A DNA stretch of 64,000 bases from Caballeronia humi. Its GTDB lineage: Bacteria; Pseudomonadota; Gammaproteobacteria; Burkholderiales; Burkholderiaceae. A program made the position numbers and the translations under genes. This document shows, piece by piece, positions 56,870-64,000 of this stretch. The notes under the pieces are model-generated. The model was not told where the DNA came from and did no database searches. It saw only the letters and a program-made list of their open reading frames with translations. The stretch lies in contig NZ_FCNW02000016.1 in NCBI RefSeq assembly GCF_001544475.1, positions 1 through 64,000 of the forward strand, in the 5' to 3' direction. Every line of letters begins with the position of its first letter. Position 1 is the first letter of the stretch.

Positions 56870-57808
56870 ATGAAGTCCCGCGAAACCGAAGGCATGCTGC
56901 TCGGCCTGATCGGCGTGATCATATTCAGCCTCACTCTGCCGATGACCCGCATCGTCGTGCAGGAAGTCCATCCGATCCTGAACGGGCTCGGCCGTGCGCT
57001 CGTCGCGGCGATCCCCGCCGCCGCCCTGCTCGCCTGGCGCCGCGAACGCTGGCCGACGTGGCCGCAGGTCAAGAGCCTCGGCGTCGTCGCGCTGGGCGTG
57101 ATCATCGCGTTTCCGGTGTTCTCCGCTTGGGCGATGAAAACCGTGCCGGCGTCGCACGGCGCGGTCGTCAACGGGCTGCAGCCGCTGTGCGTCGCGATCT
57201 ACGCGGCGTGGCTCTCGCACGAGCGGCCGTCGAAGGCGTTCTGGTTCAGCGCGCTCGCGGGCAGCGCGATCGTCGTCGCGTTCGCGTTGCAGGCGGGCGG
57301 CGGCGGCTTGCAGGCGGGCGACCTGCTGATGCTCGTCGCGGTCGGCATCGGCGCGCTCGGCTATGCGGAAGGCGCGCGGCTCGCGCGGCAGATGGGCGGC
57401 TGGCAGGTGATCTGCTGGGCGCTCGTGCTTTCGGCGCCGTTTCTGGTGCTGCCGGTCGGCTGGCTCGCCTGGGCGCATCACGCCGCGCACCCGGAGCCGC
57501 TCGCGCTGCGCACGTGGCTCGCGTTCGGCTACGTGACGCTCTTTTCGCAATTCATCGGGTTCTTTGCGTGGTACGCGGGCCTCGCGATGGGCGGCATCGC
57601 GCGCGTCGGACAGGTGCAACTGCTGCAGATCTTCTTCACGATGGCGTTCTCAGCGCTGTTCTTCGGCGAACACGTGGAGGCGTCGACCTGGATTTATGCG
57701 GCTGCGGTGATCGCGACCGTTATGATCGGCAGGAAAACAGCCGTGCGTACCGCGCCGCGTGCCACTGTGGCGGCTGCGCCCGTCGCGCGGCCGACGAATT
57801 CGAGATGA
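56870..57808 (+). CDS. EamA/DMT-family exporter
   Basis: A 312-residue inner-membrane protein with ten helices in two EamA repeats (about 8-140 and 150-290), ending with an Ala/Pro/Arg tail. GMLLGLIGVIIFSLTLPMTR and FFGEHVEASTWIYAAAVIATVM mark the ends. DMT exporters of this type release amino acids or metabolites. Its place between the VOC gene and an aminotransferase points to export of an amino compound; substrate not determined. Confidence 0.9.
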   Translation: MKSRETEGMLLGLIGVIIFSLTLPMTRIVVQEVHPILNGLGRALVAAIPAAALLAWRRERWPTWPQVKSLGVVALGVIIAFPVFSAWAMKTVPASHGAVVNGLQPLCVAIYAAWLSHERPSKAFWFSALAGSAIVVAFALQAGGGGLQAGDLLMLVAVGIGALGYAEGARLARQMGGWQVICWALVLSAPFLVLPVGWLAWAHHAAHPEPLALRTWLAFGYVTLFSQFIGFFAWYAGLAMGGIARVGQVQLLQIFFTMAFSALFFGEHVEASTWIYAAAVIATVMIGRKTAVRTAPRATVAAAPVARPTNSR

Positions 57809-58032
57809 CACCGGCGAGCGGGCGCTCCGCCGCGCCCCGCTGCGGTCGGGCCGACGCAAGCCGTCCGCCCGACGAACTCAAGATGGCGGCCCCGAGCGAT
57901 AATGGATGTTTTCGAGACGCGCGCCCGAAGTTGTTACGACCGACCACCTGCCGTTGAAGGGCAACGCGCCCGAACGAAATTCAGCCCACTCCAAAAACGC
58001 AGCCCCGCTGCACCGAGACGACCGAGGAACCC

Positions 58033-59229
58033 ATGAATCAAGCCGAACTTCGCGCCACGCCCTGGCAACTTTCCGAACGCGCACGCAAGCTGACCAGCTC
58101 GGCGATCCGCGAGATTCTGAAGGTCACGGAGCGGCCTGAAGTCATTTCCTTCGCGGGCGGCCTGCCGTCGCCGGCGACGTTCCCCGTCGAGGAAATGCGC
58201 CGCGCCTCCGAGCACATCCTGCGCGACCACCCCGCCGCCGCCCTCCAGTACAGCGCGACCGAAGGCTTCATGCCGCTGCGCGAGTGGGTCGCCGCGCGCT
58301 ATTCGGTGGGCGGCGCGCACATCCGCGCGTCGCAGGTGCTGATCACGACCGGCTCGCAGCAGGCGCTCGACCTGCTCGGCAAAGTGCTGGTCGATCCGTC
58401 GAGCCGTGTCCTCGTCGAAACGCCGACCTACCTCGGCGCGCTGCAGTCGTTTTCACTGTTCGAGCCGAACTATGTCCAGGTTCCGACGGATGAGCACGGG
58501 CTGATCCCCGAGAAACTCGACGCGCAACTGATCGACGGCGCGCGCCTCCTCTACGCGCAGCCGAACTTCCAGAATCCGACGGGCCGGCGCCTGCCGCTGG
58601 AACGCCGCCGCGCGCTCGCGGAATTCGCACAGAAGGCGGCGTTTCCGGTCATCGAGGACGATCCGTACGGCGCCCTCGACTACGCCGGCGCCCCGCTGCC
58701 GACCATGTTGTCCATGGCGCCCGATCACATCGTCCACCTCGGCTCGTTCTCGAAGGTGCTCGCGCCGGGTCTCAGGGTCGGCTACATCATTGCGCCCGAG
58801 GAACTGCACTTCAAGCTCGTGCAGGCCAAGCAGGCGACCGATCTTCATACGCCGAGCCTCACGCAGCGCATCGTCCACGAAGTCGTGAAAGACGGCTTCC
58901 TCGACAAGCACGTGCCGACGATCCGCGCGCTCTACCGCGACCAGTGCGCGGCGATGCTCGCGGCGCTGGAACATCACATGCCGGCCGGGGTCGAATGGAA
59001 CCGTCCGGAAGGCGGCATGTTTGTCTGGGTGACGCTGCCGAAGCACATCGACACCATGAAGCTGCTCGAAGCCGCCATCGCGGAACACGTCGCCTTTGTG
59101 CCCGGCGGGCCGTTCTTCGCGAACGACCCCGAGCACAACACGCTGCGCCTCTCGTTCGTGACGGTGCCGCCGGCGAAGATCAACGAAGGCGTCGCGAAAC
59201 TCGGCGCGCTGATCCGCGCGCGCCTGTGA
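58033..59229 (+). CDS. PLP-dependent aminotransferase, 2-aminoadipate/LysN-like
   Basis: A 398-residue fold-type-I aminotransferase. EVISFAGGLPSPATFP near residue 40, LQYSATEGFMPLREWVA, YAQPNFQNPTGRRLP, VIEDDPYGALDY, the PLP lysine in LGSFSKVLAPGLRVG, and a C-terminal RLSFVTV with the carboxylate-binding Arg. This pattern fits LysN/ARO8-type enzymes using 2-aminoadipate, aromatic or branched amino acids. RidA follows 52 bases later, the frequent partner of PLP enzymes that release reactive enamines. Confidence 0.93.
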   Translation: MNQAELRATPWQLSERARKLTSSAIREILKVTERPEVISFAGGLPSPATFPVEEMRRASEHILRDHPAAALQYSATEGFMPLREWVAARYSVGGAHIRASQVLITTGSQQALDLLGKVLVDPSSRVLVETPTYLGALQSFSLFEPNYVQVPTDEHGLIPEKLDAQLIDGARLLYAQPNFQNPTGRRLPLERRRALAEFAQKAAFPVIEDDPYGALDYAGAPLPTMLSMAPDHIVHLGSFSKVLAPGLRVGYIIAPEELHFKLVQAKQATDLHTPSLTQRIVHEVVKDGFLDKHVPTIRALYRDQCAAMLAALEHHMPAGVEWNRPEGGMFVWVTLPKHIDTMKLLEAAIAEHVAFVPGGPFFANDPEHNTLRLSFVTVPPAKINEGVAKLGALIRARL

Positions 59230-59281
59230 CCGGCGCGCTTTGAACGTTCAACGCACTTCAACCCGTATCCAGGAGTCTCAG

Positions 59282-59746
59282 ATGGCCGAATCGAATGTCT
59301 ACGACAAACTGAAGGAACTCGGCATCGAATTGCCGACCGCGGGCGCGCCCGCCGCCGCCTACGTGATGAGCGCGCAGAGCGGCAACACGGTGTATCTGTC
59401 GGGCCATATCGCGAAGAAGGACGGCAAGGTGCACGCGGGCAAGCTCGGCGCCACCCTCTCGACCGAGGAAGGCAAGGCCGCGGCGCGCGCCATCGCGATC
59501 GACCTGATCGCGACGCTGCATGCGCACGTCGGCGATCTGAACCGCGTGCAGCGCATCGTCAAGGTGATGAGCCTCGTCAATTCGACGCCCGATTTCACCG
59601 AACAGCATCTGGTGACCAACGGCGCGTCGGAACTGATCGCCGATGTGTTCGGCGAACGCGGCAAGCATGCGCGCTCGGCGTTCGGCGTCGCGCAGATTCC
59701 GATGGGCGCGTGCGTCGAGATCGAGATGATCGCGGAAGTCGCTTGA
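59282..59746 (+). CDS. RidA-family protein (enamine/imine deaminase relative)
   Basis: A 154-residue member of the YjgF/YER057c/UK114 family, longer than classical RidA (about 128) and closer to the larger subgroup. Features: GNTVYLSGHIAKKDGKV, LNRVQRIVKVMSLVNSTPDF, and HARSAFGVAQIPMGACVEIE with the conserved Arg that binds substrate carboxylate and the late Glu. CAGGAG lies seven bases upstream. Likely removes enamine/imine by-products of the adjacent aminotransferase. Confidence 0.92.
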   Translation: MAESNVYDKLKELGIELPTAGAPAAAYVMSAQSGNTVYLSGHIAKKDGKVHAGKLGATLSTEEGKAAARAIAIDLIATLHAHVGDLNRVQRIVKVMSLVNSTPDFTEQHLVTNGASELIADVFGERGKHARSAFGVAQIPMGACVEIEMIAEVA

Positions 59747-59778
59747 TACAGCGCTGAAGTGCCCAGGATTTGCCCCGA

Positions 59779-59814
59779 AGCCCGGCCTCTTGATTTTTGA
59801 GCGCCGGGCTTTTT
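59779..59814 (+). terminator. Intrinsic terminator after the RidA gene
   Basis: An 8-bp stem AGCCCGGC/GCCGGGCT (59779-59786 with 59803-59810) with a 16-base loop is followed by a T-run to 59814. It abuts the first possible PhzF ATG at 59816. Confidence 0.75.
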
Positions 59815-59842
59815 CATGCCCTCACTTCACACGATCACGCCG

Positions 59843-60724
59843 ATGACCACCCGCACGGTTCGCTTCAAGCAAGTCGATGTCTTCACGACGGTGCCCTTCA
59901 AGGGCAACCCGCTCGCCGTCGTCTTCGATGCCGACGACCTCTCCACCGAATCGATGCAGGCCATCGCGCGCTGGACGAATCTCTCCGAAACGACGTTCCT
60001 CCTCCGCCCGACCGACCCCGCCGCCGACTATCGCGTGCGCATCTTCACGACCTCGCGCGAATTGCCGTTCGCCGGCCATCCGACGCTCGGCACGGCGCAC
60101 GCGCTTCTCGAAAGCGGCTACGCGCCGAAACACACCGGGCGACTGGTGCAGCAATGCGGCGTCGGACTCGTGCCGATCGTCGCGCGGGAGGAAGGCGCCT
60201 GGGCGTTCGCCGCGCCGCCCGCGCGCATCCGGTCGTTAAACGATGCGCAGCAACAACAGCTTGCGGCCGCCTTCGGCTCCGACGTAATCGATTTCACTGC
60301 ACCGCCCTGCGCGGTCGATAACGGCGTGCCGTGGCTCGTCACGCGCGTGAACTCGGCGGCCAATTGCCTCGCGCTCAAGCCCAACCGAGACGCGATGACC
60401 GCACTGATGGCGGCCTCGGGCACGCTAGGCTTGGCGGTCTACGGCCCGTATCGTGACGCCGCCCCGGCAACGTTCGAGTTGCGCGCCCTCCTGTTCGGAG
60501 AAGAAAACACCGAAGACCCGGTCACAGGCAGCGCCAATGCGGCGCTCGCGTGCCTCCTGACGACGCAGAATCGCAGGCCGGGCCCGTCGTTCACGGTGCG
60601 TCAGGGCACGGCGATCGGTCGCGACGGCCGCATCTCCATTGCATATGACGACACAACCGGACAAGCCCAGACCTGGATCGGCGGCCACACGGTGACGATC
60701 GTCGACGGAAGCATCCGCCTTTGA
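59843..60724 (+). CDS. PhzF-family isomerase
   Basis: A 293-residue protein of the PhzF/DapF-like fold (two similar halves). Start region VDVFTTVPFKGNPLAVVFDADDL by key residues (FxxxPFxGNPLAVV), then FTTSRELPFAGHPTLGTAHAL and the second-half mirror GEENTEDPVTGSANAALACLL. PhzF isomerises trans-2,3-dihydro-3-hydroxyanthranilate in phenazine synthesis, but most members have other, unknown substrates, and no other phz genes are here. ATG 59843 is preferred because the RidA terminator ends just before the alternative ATG 59816. Confidence 0.9.
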   Translation: MTTRTVRFKQVDVFTTVPFKGNPLAVVFDADDLSTESMQAIARWTNLSETTFLLRPTDPAADYRVRIFTTSRELPFAGHPTLGTAHALLESGYAPKHTGRLVQQCGVGLVPIVAREEGAWAFAAPPARIRSLNDAQQQQLAAAFGSDVIDFTAPPCAVDNGVPWLVTRVNSAANCLALKPNRDAMTALMAASGTLGLAVYGPYRDAAPATFELRALLFGEENTEDPVTGSANAALACLLTTQNRRPGPSFTVRQGTAIGRDGRISIAYDDTTGQAQTWIGGHTVTIVDGSIRL

Positions 60725-61108
60725 CGCGCCACGAGCACACGCGTATACCCCGTCAACAACTATGCTTCCTTAATTGGGAAGCCTTCAGTAATATCTGAAC
60801 AATCAAGGACCGGAAAGACGCGGGCGCATTGGGCTCAGGACAAAAGCGGTACACGAAGGCCATGCAGGCGGCGTGGCCTGCGCCTCAGCGCAAACGTGTG
60901 CCACGACCATGCAGGGCGCGCATCGGGGGATCGACGCACCGTGCACCAACAAGAGCCATTCGCGATAGCGTCACCATATCGCTCGAGGTGAACTGAGGTG
61001 AACACCTGTCGTCGGCCCGAGTCTCCATAACATGCACCGGCTTTATTCAGTAGCGCAGTCGAGCGTCACGCACGTCGCGCCGCGGGGCCCACGGACACAA
61101 GCGAGCTC
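60725..61108. other. 384-base gap before the GGDEF-EAL gene
   Basis: No gene. A small inverted repeat GCTTCC/GGAAGC (60764-60769 with 60777-60782) lies early in the gap without a T-run. The rest could hold a promoter for the downstream gene, but no boxes stand out. Confidence 0.4.
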
Positions 61109-63532
61109 ATGAGAACACGGCCCAAAGTGCCACGTGATGGCATAGAGAGCGGCATGCCGCCCCGCCGGCGGCGGGCGCTGCTCGTCATCCCCGTGCTCGG
61201 AACGCTCGTGCTCGTTCTCCTGTGGACGGTGATCTTCGCGCGGCTGTCGGTCGAGAAAGAAGCGACGACGCATGAATCGATGGCATCGGCCGCGATCCTT
61301 TCTTCAGCACTCGAACAGCACACGATCAAGGCGATTCATCAGGTCGATCAGGTCACGCGCTTCGTCAAGTACGAGTATGAAAAGTCGCCGGACAACTTCA
61401 ACCTGATTGGCACGGTGGAAAAAGGCGTCGTGCAAAGCGACACGCTCGTGCAGGTTTCACTGATCGACGAATACGGCACGCTCGTCGCCAACACCGCTGA
61501 CCCGCATCCGAAACCGATCGACCTCTCCGATCGCGAGCACTTCAAGATCCACGCGCATTCCAACGACGATCTGCTCTACATCAGCCGACCGGTGCGCGGA
61601 CGCGTCTCCGGCTTGTGGACGCTGCAGATCACGCGGCGCCTGAATCACCCGGACGGTTCGTTCGCGGGCGTGGTCGTCGTGTCGGAAGACCCGGCGTACT
61701 TCACCAGCGACTTCTACAACGTGGCGTCGATCGGGCGCGAGGGCGTGATCGCCGTCGTCTCCGACAACGGCTCCGTGCTCGCGCGCAACACGGGCGGCGG
61801 CGCGGCCGAAGGCTCGGCGACATCGCCCGCGCGCACCGACACGCGCACGCCCGCCGAGCGCGCCCACGGCGACTTCACCGCGAGCGGCGTCTACCCGACG
61901 TCCGATCACGCATCGGGCATCTACGTCGATCCGATCGACAACGTGAAGCGCATCGTGTCGTATCGCCATATCGATGGCTATCCGCTCGGCGTGCTGGTCG
62001 GTCTATCGGTGAAGGAAGAGTTCATCGACTACAACCACACGCGCAACGTTTATCTCCTGATGGCGACGTTCATCTCGCTCGCGATGCTCGGCTTCTTCGG
62101 CGTCGCGACCGGACTGATCGGCAAGCTGCTCGGCCGCGAGCGCGAGATGACGCATCTCGTCGAATTCGATCTGCTGACGGGGCTGCGCAACCGCTATTCG
62201 ACACTGCAGGCGCTGCGCCAGGACGTCGCCGATTCCGGCAACCTCGGCCATCTCGCGCTGCTCTTCATCGATCTCGACAACTTCAAGACCGTGAACGATA
62301 CGCTCGGCCACAACGCCGGCGACATCGTGTTGCAGATGACGGCATCGCGGCTCGCGGAGACGGTCGGCGAGAACGGGCGGCTGTCGCGCATCGGCGGCGA
62401 CGAGTTCGTCGTGGTCGTCAAGGGCGAGGAGGTGGAACGGCGCGCGGTCGAACTGGCCGAGGCGATCTCGAACATGTTCGCGACGCCCTTCGACGTGCGC
62501 GGCAGCGCGTTCGTGCTGCACGCGAGCATCGGCATCGCGCTCTTTTCGGTGTCGAACGAGAGCGAGATCGATCTGCTCAAGAAGGCCGATCTCGCGATGT
62601 ACAGCGCGAAGGACTCGGGCAAGAACTGCTATCAGTTCTATTCGCCGCATCTGTCGCATCGCGCCGATCATCTGATGAAGTGGGAGCAGCAACTGCGCGT
62701 CGCGCTGACGGAGCGGCAACTCTTCCTAGCCTATCAGCCGAAGATCGATCTGGCGCGGCGCTGCATCACCGGGTTCGAAGCGCTCGTGCGCTGGAACCAT
62801 CCGCAGCACGGGCTGATTCCGGCCAACGAGTTCATCCCGGTGGCGGAATCGACCGGGCTGATCGTGCCGGTCGGCGATTTCGTGATTCATACCGCGTGCA
62901 TGCAGCTCGCACAATGGCAGCGCGACGGCTATACGGGGCTGTCGCTCGCGGTCAACATCTCGGCGGTGCAGTTCTGGCGCGGCGACTTGCTGGAAACCGT
63001 CGCGCGCGCGATCAGCGAGAGCGGCATTCCCGCCGACAAGCTCGAACTGGAAATCACCGAGACGGTGATGATGGAATATCCGGAGCTCGTGCAGGAGAAG
63101 ATCGCGGTGTTGAAGCGGCTCGGCGTGCGCATCGCGCTGGACGATTTCGGGACCGGCTATTCGTCGCTGTCTTATCTGAACCGCTTTTCCGTCGATACGC
63201 TCAAGGTCGATCGCTCGTTCATTCAGGCGATTCCCGAAGACCGGAGCGTCTGCGTGATGGTGTCGGCGATCATCAATCTGGCGCGATCGCTGGGGCTGAC
63301 GGTCGTCGTCGAAGGGACGGAGAAGGAAGAGCAGATCCAGTGGCTCGCCGCGCTCGGACCGATCGAGGCGCAAGGCTTTCTCTTCTCGCGCCCCGTTCCC
63401 GCCGATGGCGTGCAGGCCTTGCTCGACCGCTTCGGCGTGTGCGGCTGGCCGGCGGGCAAGGCGCCGCGTTCGCGCGACGGGCTCGGCGAGGAGCCTTCGA
63501 GCACGGCACTTACCGACGAGCGCGGCGGCTAG
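61109..63532 (+). CDS. Membrane-bound GGDEF-EAL dual c-di-GMP protein with periplasmic sensor
   Basis: An 807-residue protein. A membrane helix at about residues 25-46 is followed by a periplasmic sensor of the dCache/PDC type (about 50-310), a second helix (about 313-337), then GGDEF (about 345-510) and EAL (about 525-780) domains. The cyclase site is intact (GGDEF at 429-433) but the inhibitory RxxD is missing. The EAL site is also complete: EAL at 557-559, NIS, EITE, DDFGTGYSS, LKVD and the final Q in AQGFLFSRP. So it may make or destroy c-di-GMP depending on its signal; the intact EAL favours phosphodiesterase. Start 61109 is ATG. Confidence 0.92.
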   Translation: MRTRPKVPRDGIESGMPPRRRRALLVIPVLGTLVLVLLWTVIFARLSVEKEATTHESMASAAILSSALEQHTIKAIHQVDQVTRFVKYEYEKSPDNFNLIGTVEKGVVQSDTLVQVSLIDEYGTLVANTADPHPKPIDLSDREHFKIHAHSNDDLLYISRPVRGRVSGLWTLQITRRLNHPDGSFAGVVVVSEDPAYFTSDFYNVASIGREGVIAVVSDNGSVLARNTGGGAAEGSATSPARTDTRTPAERAHGDFTASGVYPTSDHASGIYVDPIDNVKRIVSYRHIDGYPLGVLVGLSVKEEFIDYNHTRNVYLLMATFISLAMLGFFGVATGLIGKLLGREREMTHLVEFDLLTGLRNRYSTLQALRQDVADSGNLGHLALLFIDLDNFKTVNDTLGHNAGDIVLQMTASRLAETVGENGRLSRIGGDEFVVVVKGEEVERRAVELAEAISNMFATPFDVRGSAFVLHASIGIALFSVSNESEIDLLKKADLAMYSAKDSGKNCYQFYSPHLSHRADHLMKWEQQLRVALTERQLFLAYQPKIDLARRCITGFEALVRWNHPQHGLIPANEFIPVAESTGLIVPVGDFVIHTACMQLAQWQRDGYTGLSLAVNISAVQFWRGDLLETVARAISESGIPADKLELEITETVMMEYPELVQEKIAVLKRLGVRIALDDFGTGYSSLSYLNRFSVDTLKVDRSFIQAIPEDRSVCVMVSAIINLARSLGLTVVVEGTEKEEQIQWLAALGPIEAQGFLFSRPVPADGVQALLDRFGVCGWPAGKAPRSRDGLGEEPSSTALTDERGG

Positions 63533-63549
63533 GTAAAGTCAAGTCAAGC

Positions 63550-64000
63550 TCAGCGCGGCGCCGCGAAGCCGTTGAAGAACGCCCGGGCATTCGCCTCCAG
63601 GCTTTCGATGTGATACCCGCCTTCCTGCACGATCAGCGTCGGCAACCCTAGCCCGCCGATCGCGCCGCCCAGCCGCCCGAAGCCTTCCGTCGTAACGGCG
63701 ACCATCGCCTGAGGATCGTCCTTGTAGATGTCGAAGCCGAGCGCGAGCACCAGCGCATCCGGCTGGAAGCGCCTGACGGCCCGCGACGCCGACTCCAATT
63801 GCTCGAAGAACACCTCTTCGCTCGAACCGTGCGGCATCGGCAGGTTGAGGTTGTAGCCGTCGCCCTCACCCGCTCCGCGCTCTTCCTCGAATCCCGCCAC
63901 GGCCGGATAGAAGTTCGTCGGGTCGCCGTGGATCGAGACGTACAGCACGTCGTCGCGGCCGTAGAAGATTTCCTGCACGCCCTGGCCGTGGTGCATGTCG
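63550..64000 (-). CDS. Histone deacetylase/acetylpolyamine amidohydrolase family protein, C-terminal part (5' end outside window)
   Basis: The last 150 codons of a minus-strand gene that starts beyond base 64000; the frame is open to the window edge. DMHHGQGVQEIF at the edge corresponds to the active-site DxHHGxG loop of arginase-fold deacetylases, GFDIYKDDP supplies another zinc ligand, and EGGYHIESL near the end holds the catalytic Tyr. The style (YNLNLPMPHGSSEEVF, GLGLPTLIVQEGGY) fits bacterial acetylpolyamine or acetoin-type amidohydrolases. Converges on the GGDEF-EAL gene. Confidence 0.92.
   Translation of the reverse strand, partial: DMHHGQGVQEIFYGRDDVLYVSIHGDPTNFYPAVAGFEEERGAGEGDGYNLNLPMPHGSSEEVFFEQLESASRAVRRFQPDALVLALGFDIYKDDPQAMVAVTTEGFGRLGGAIGGLGLPTLIVQEGGYHIESLEANARAFFNGFAAPR

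Noticed and set aside
59843..60724. Phenazine biosynthesis locus
   Set aside because: Only a PhzF-like protein is present; no phzA-E or G genes, and most PhzF homologues are unrelated to phenazines.
60725..61108. c-di-GMP riboswitch (GEMM) before the GGDEF-EAL gene
   Set aside because: The CAGCGCAAACG segment superficially recalls the GEMM core, but the paired elements and the second conserved arm are missing.

Overview
The window is a GC-rich stretch of a betaproteobacterial chromosome. Gene content points to the Burkholderiaceae (Burkholderia, Paraburkholderia or Caballeronia). The indicators are a PhaZ-type intracellular PHA depolymerase with the Cupriavidus-type catalytic triad spacing, a fusaric-acid-type FUSC efflux operon, an rnfB-nth gene pair, MctP with its DUF3311 partner, a large second-type FtsK, and typical small families (DUF2069, DUF1841, DUF3096). 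No rRNA, tRNA, CRISPR array, IS element or phage was seen. Most of it looks like dense core or conserved-accessory genome; GTG starts are frequent and several genes overlap by 4 nt.

Layout. 1-8.4 kb: the 3' end of ETF-ubiquinone oxidoreductase, aroC behind a fused MFS/acyltransferase gene, a CBS protein, a Cys/Met-metabolism PLP enzyme coupled to an alpha/beta hydrolase, an Mpo1-like protein and a BrkB-family membrane protein. 8.4-12.8 kb: wrbA-DUF2069, an FAD-linked 2-hydroxyacid dehydrogenase coupled to a metallophosphoesterase, and a YedK/HMCES DNA-protein crosslink protein. 12.9-18.8 kb: a LysR regulator divergent from a four-gene efflux operon (outer-membrane factor, FUSC pump, DUF1656, membrane fusion protein). 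18.9-30.1 kb: rhlE, a small lipoprotein plus an MliC-type lysozyme inhibitor, purT, a META-domain lipoprotein, ftsK, a CorA-type transporter, a periplasmic lactonase and small proteins.

30.5-43.9 kb: a GH15 enzyme, phaZ, a TetR regulator divergent from a soluble rnfB followed by nth, DUF1841, two small cytochromes c, a moxR-GNAT-VWA operon, a BenE-family permease, transaldolase and a VOC protein. 43.9-54.1 kb: a second FUSC protein, the DUF3311-mctP permease, a spermidine-synthase-like protein, an alkylsulfatase, a DNA-deoxyinosine-type glycosylase, ubiC, a small repeat protein and htpG. 54.2-64 kb: a MocR regulator divergent from VOC, EamA exporter, aminotransferase, RidA and PhzF genes (perhaps one amino-compound module), then a GGDEF-EAL protein and the 3' part of a histone-deacetylase-type amidohydrolase.

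The most distinctive observation is a recombination scar. About 40 codons resembling the C-terminus of the glycosylase gene (50618-51094) survive at 48011-48130, ending in the ATGA that overlaps the start of the spermidine-synthase-like gene. A relatively AT-rich segment with an alkylsulfatase lies between the intact gene and this remnant, as expected if foreign DNA split an older ubiC-glycosylase-speE-like operon. Other points of interest are the MoxR-GNAT-VWA cassette, an RnfB without membrane anchor, a tandem-repeat small protein, and several candidate operators. No wholly new multi-gene system could be demonstrated from the sequence alone.
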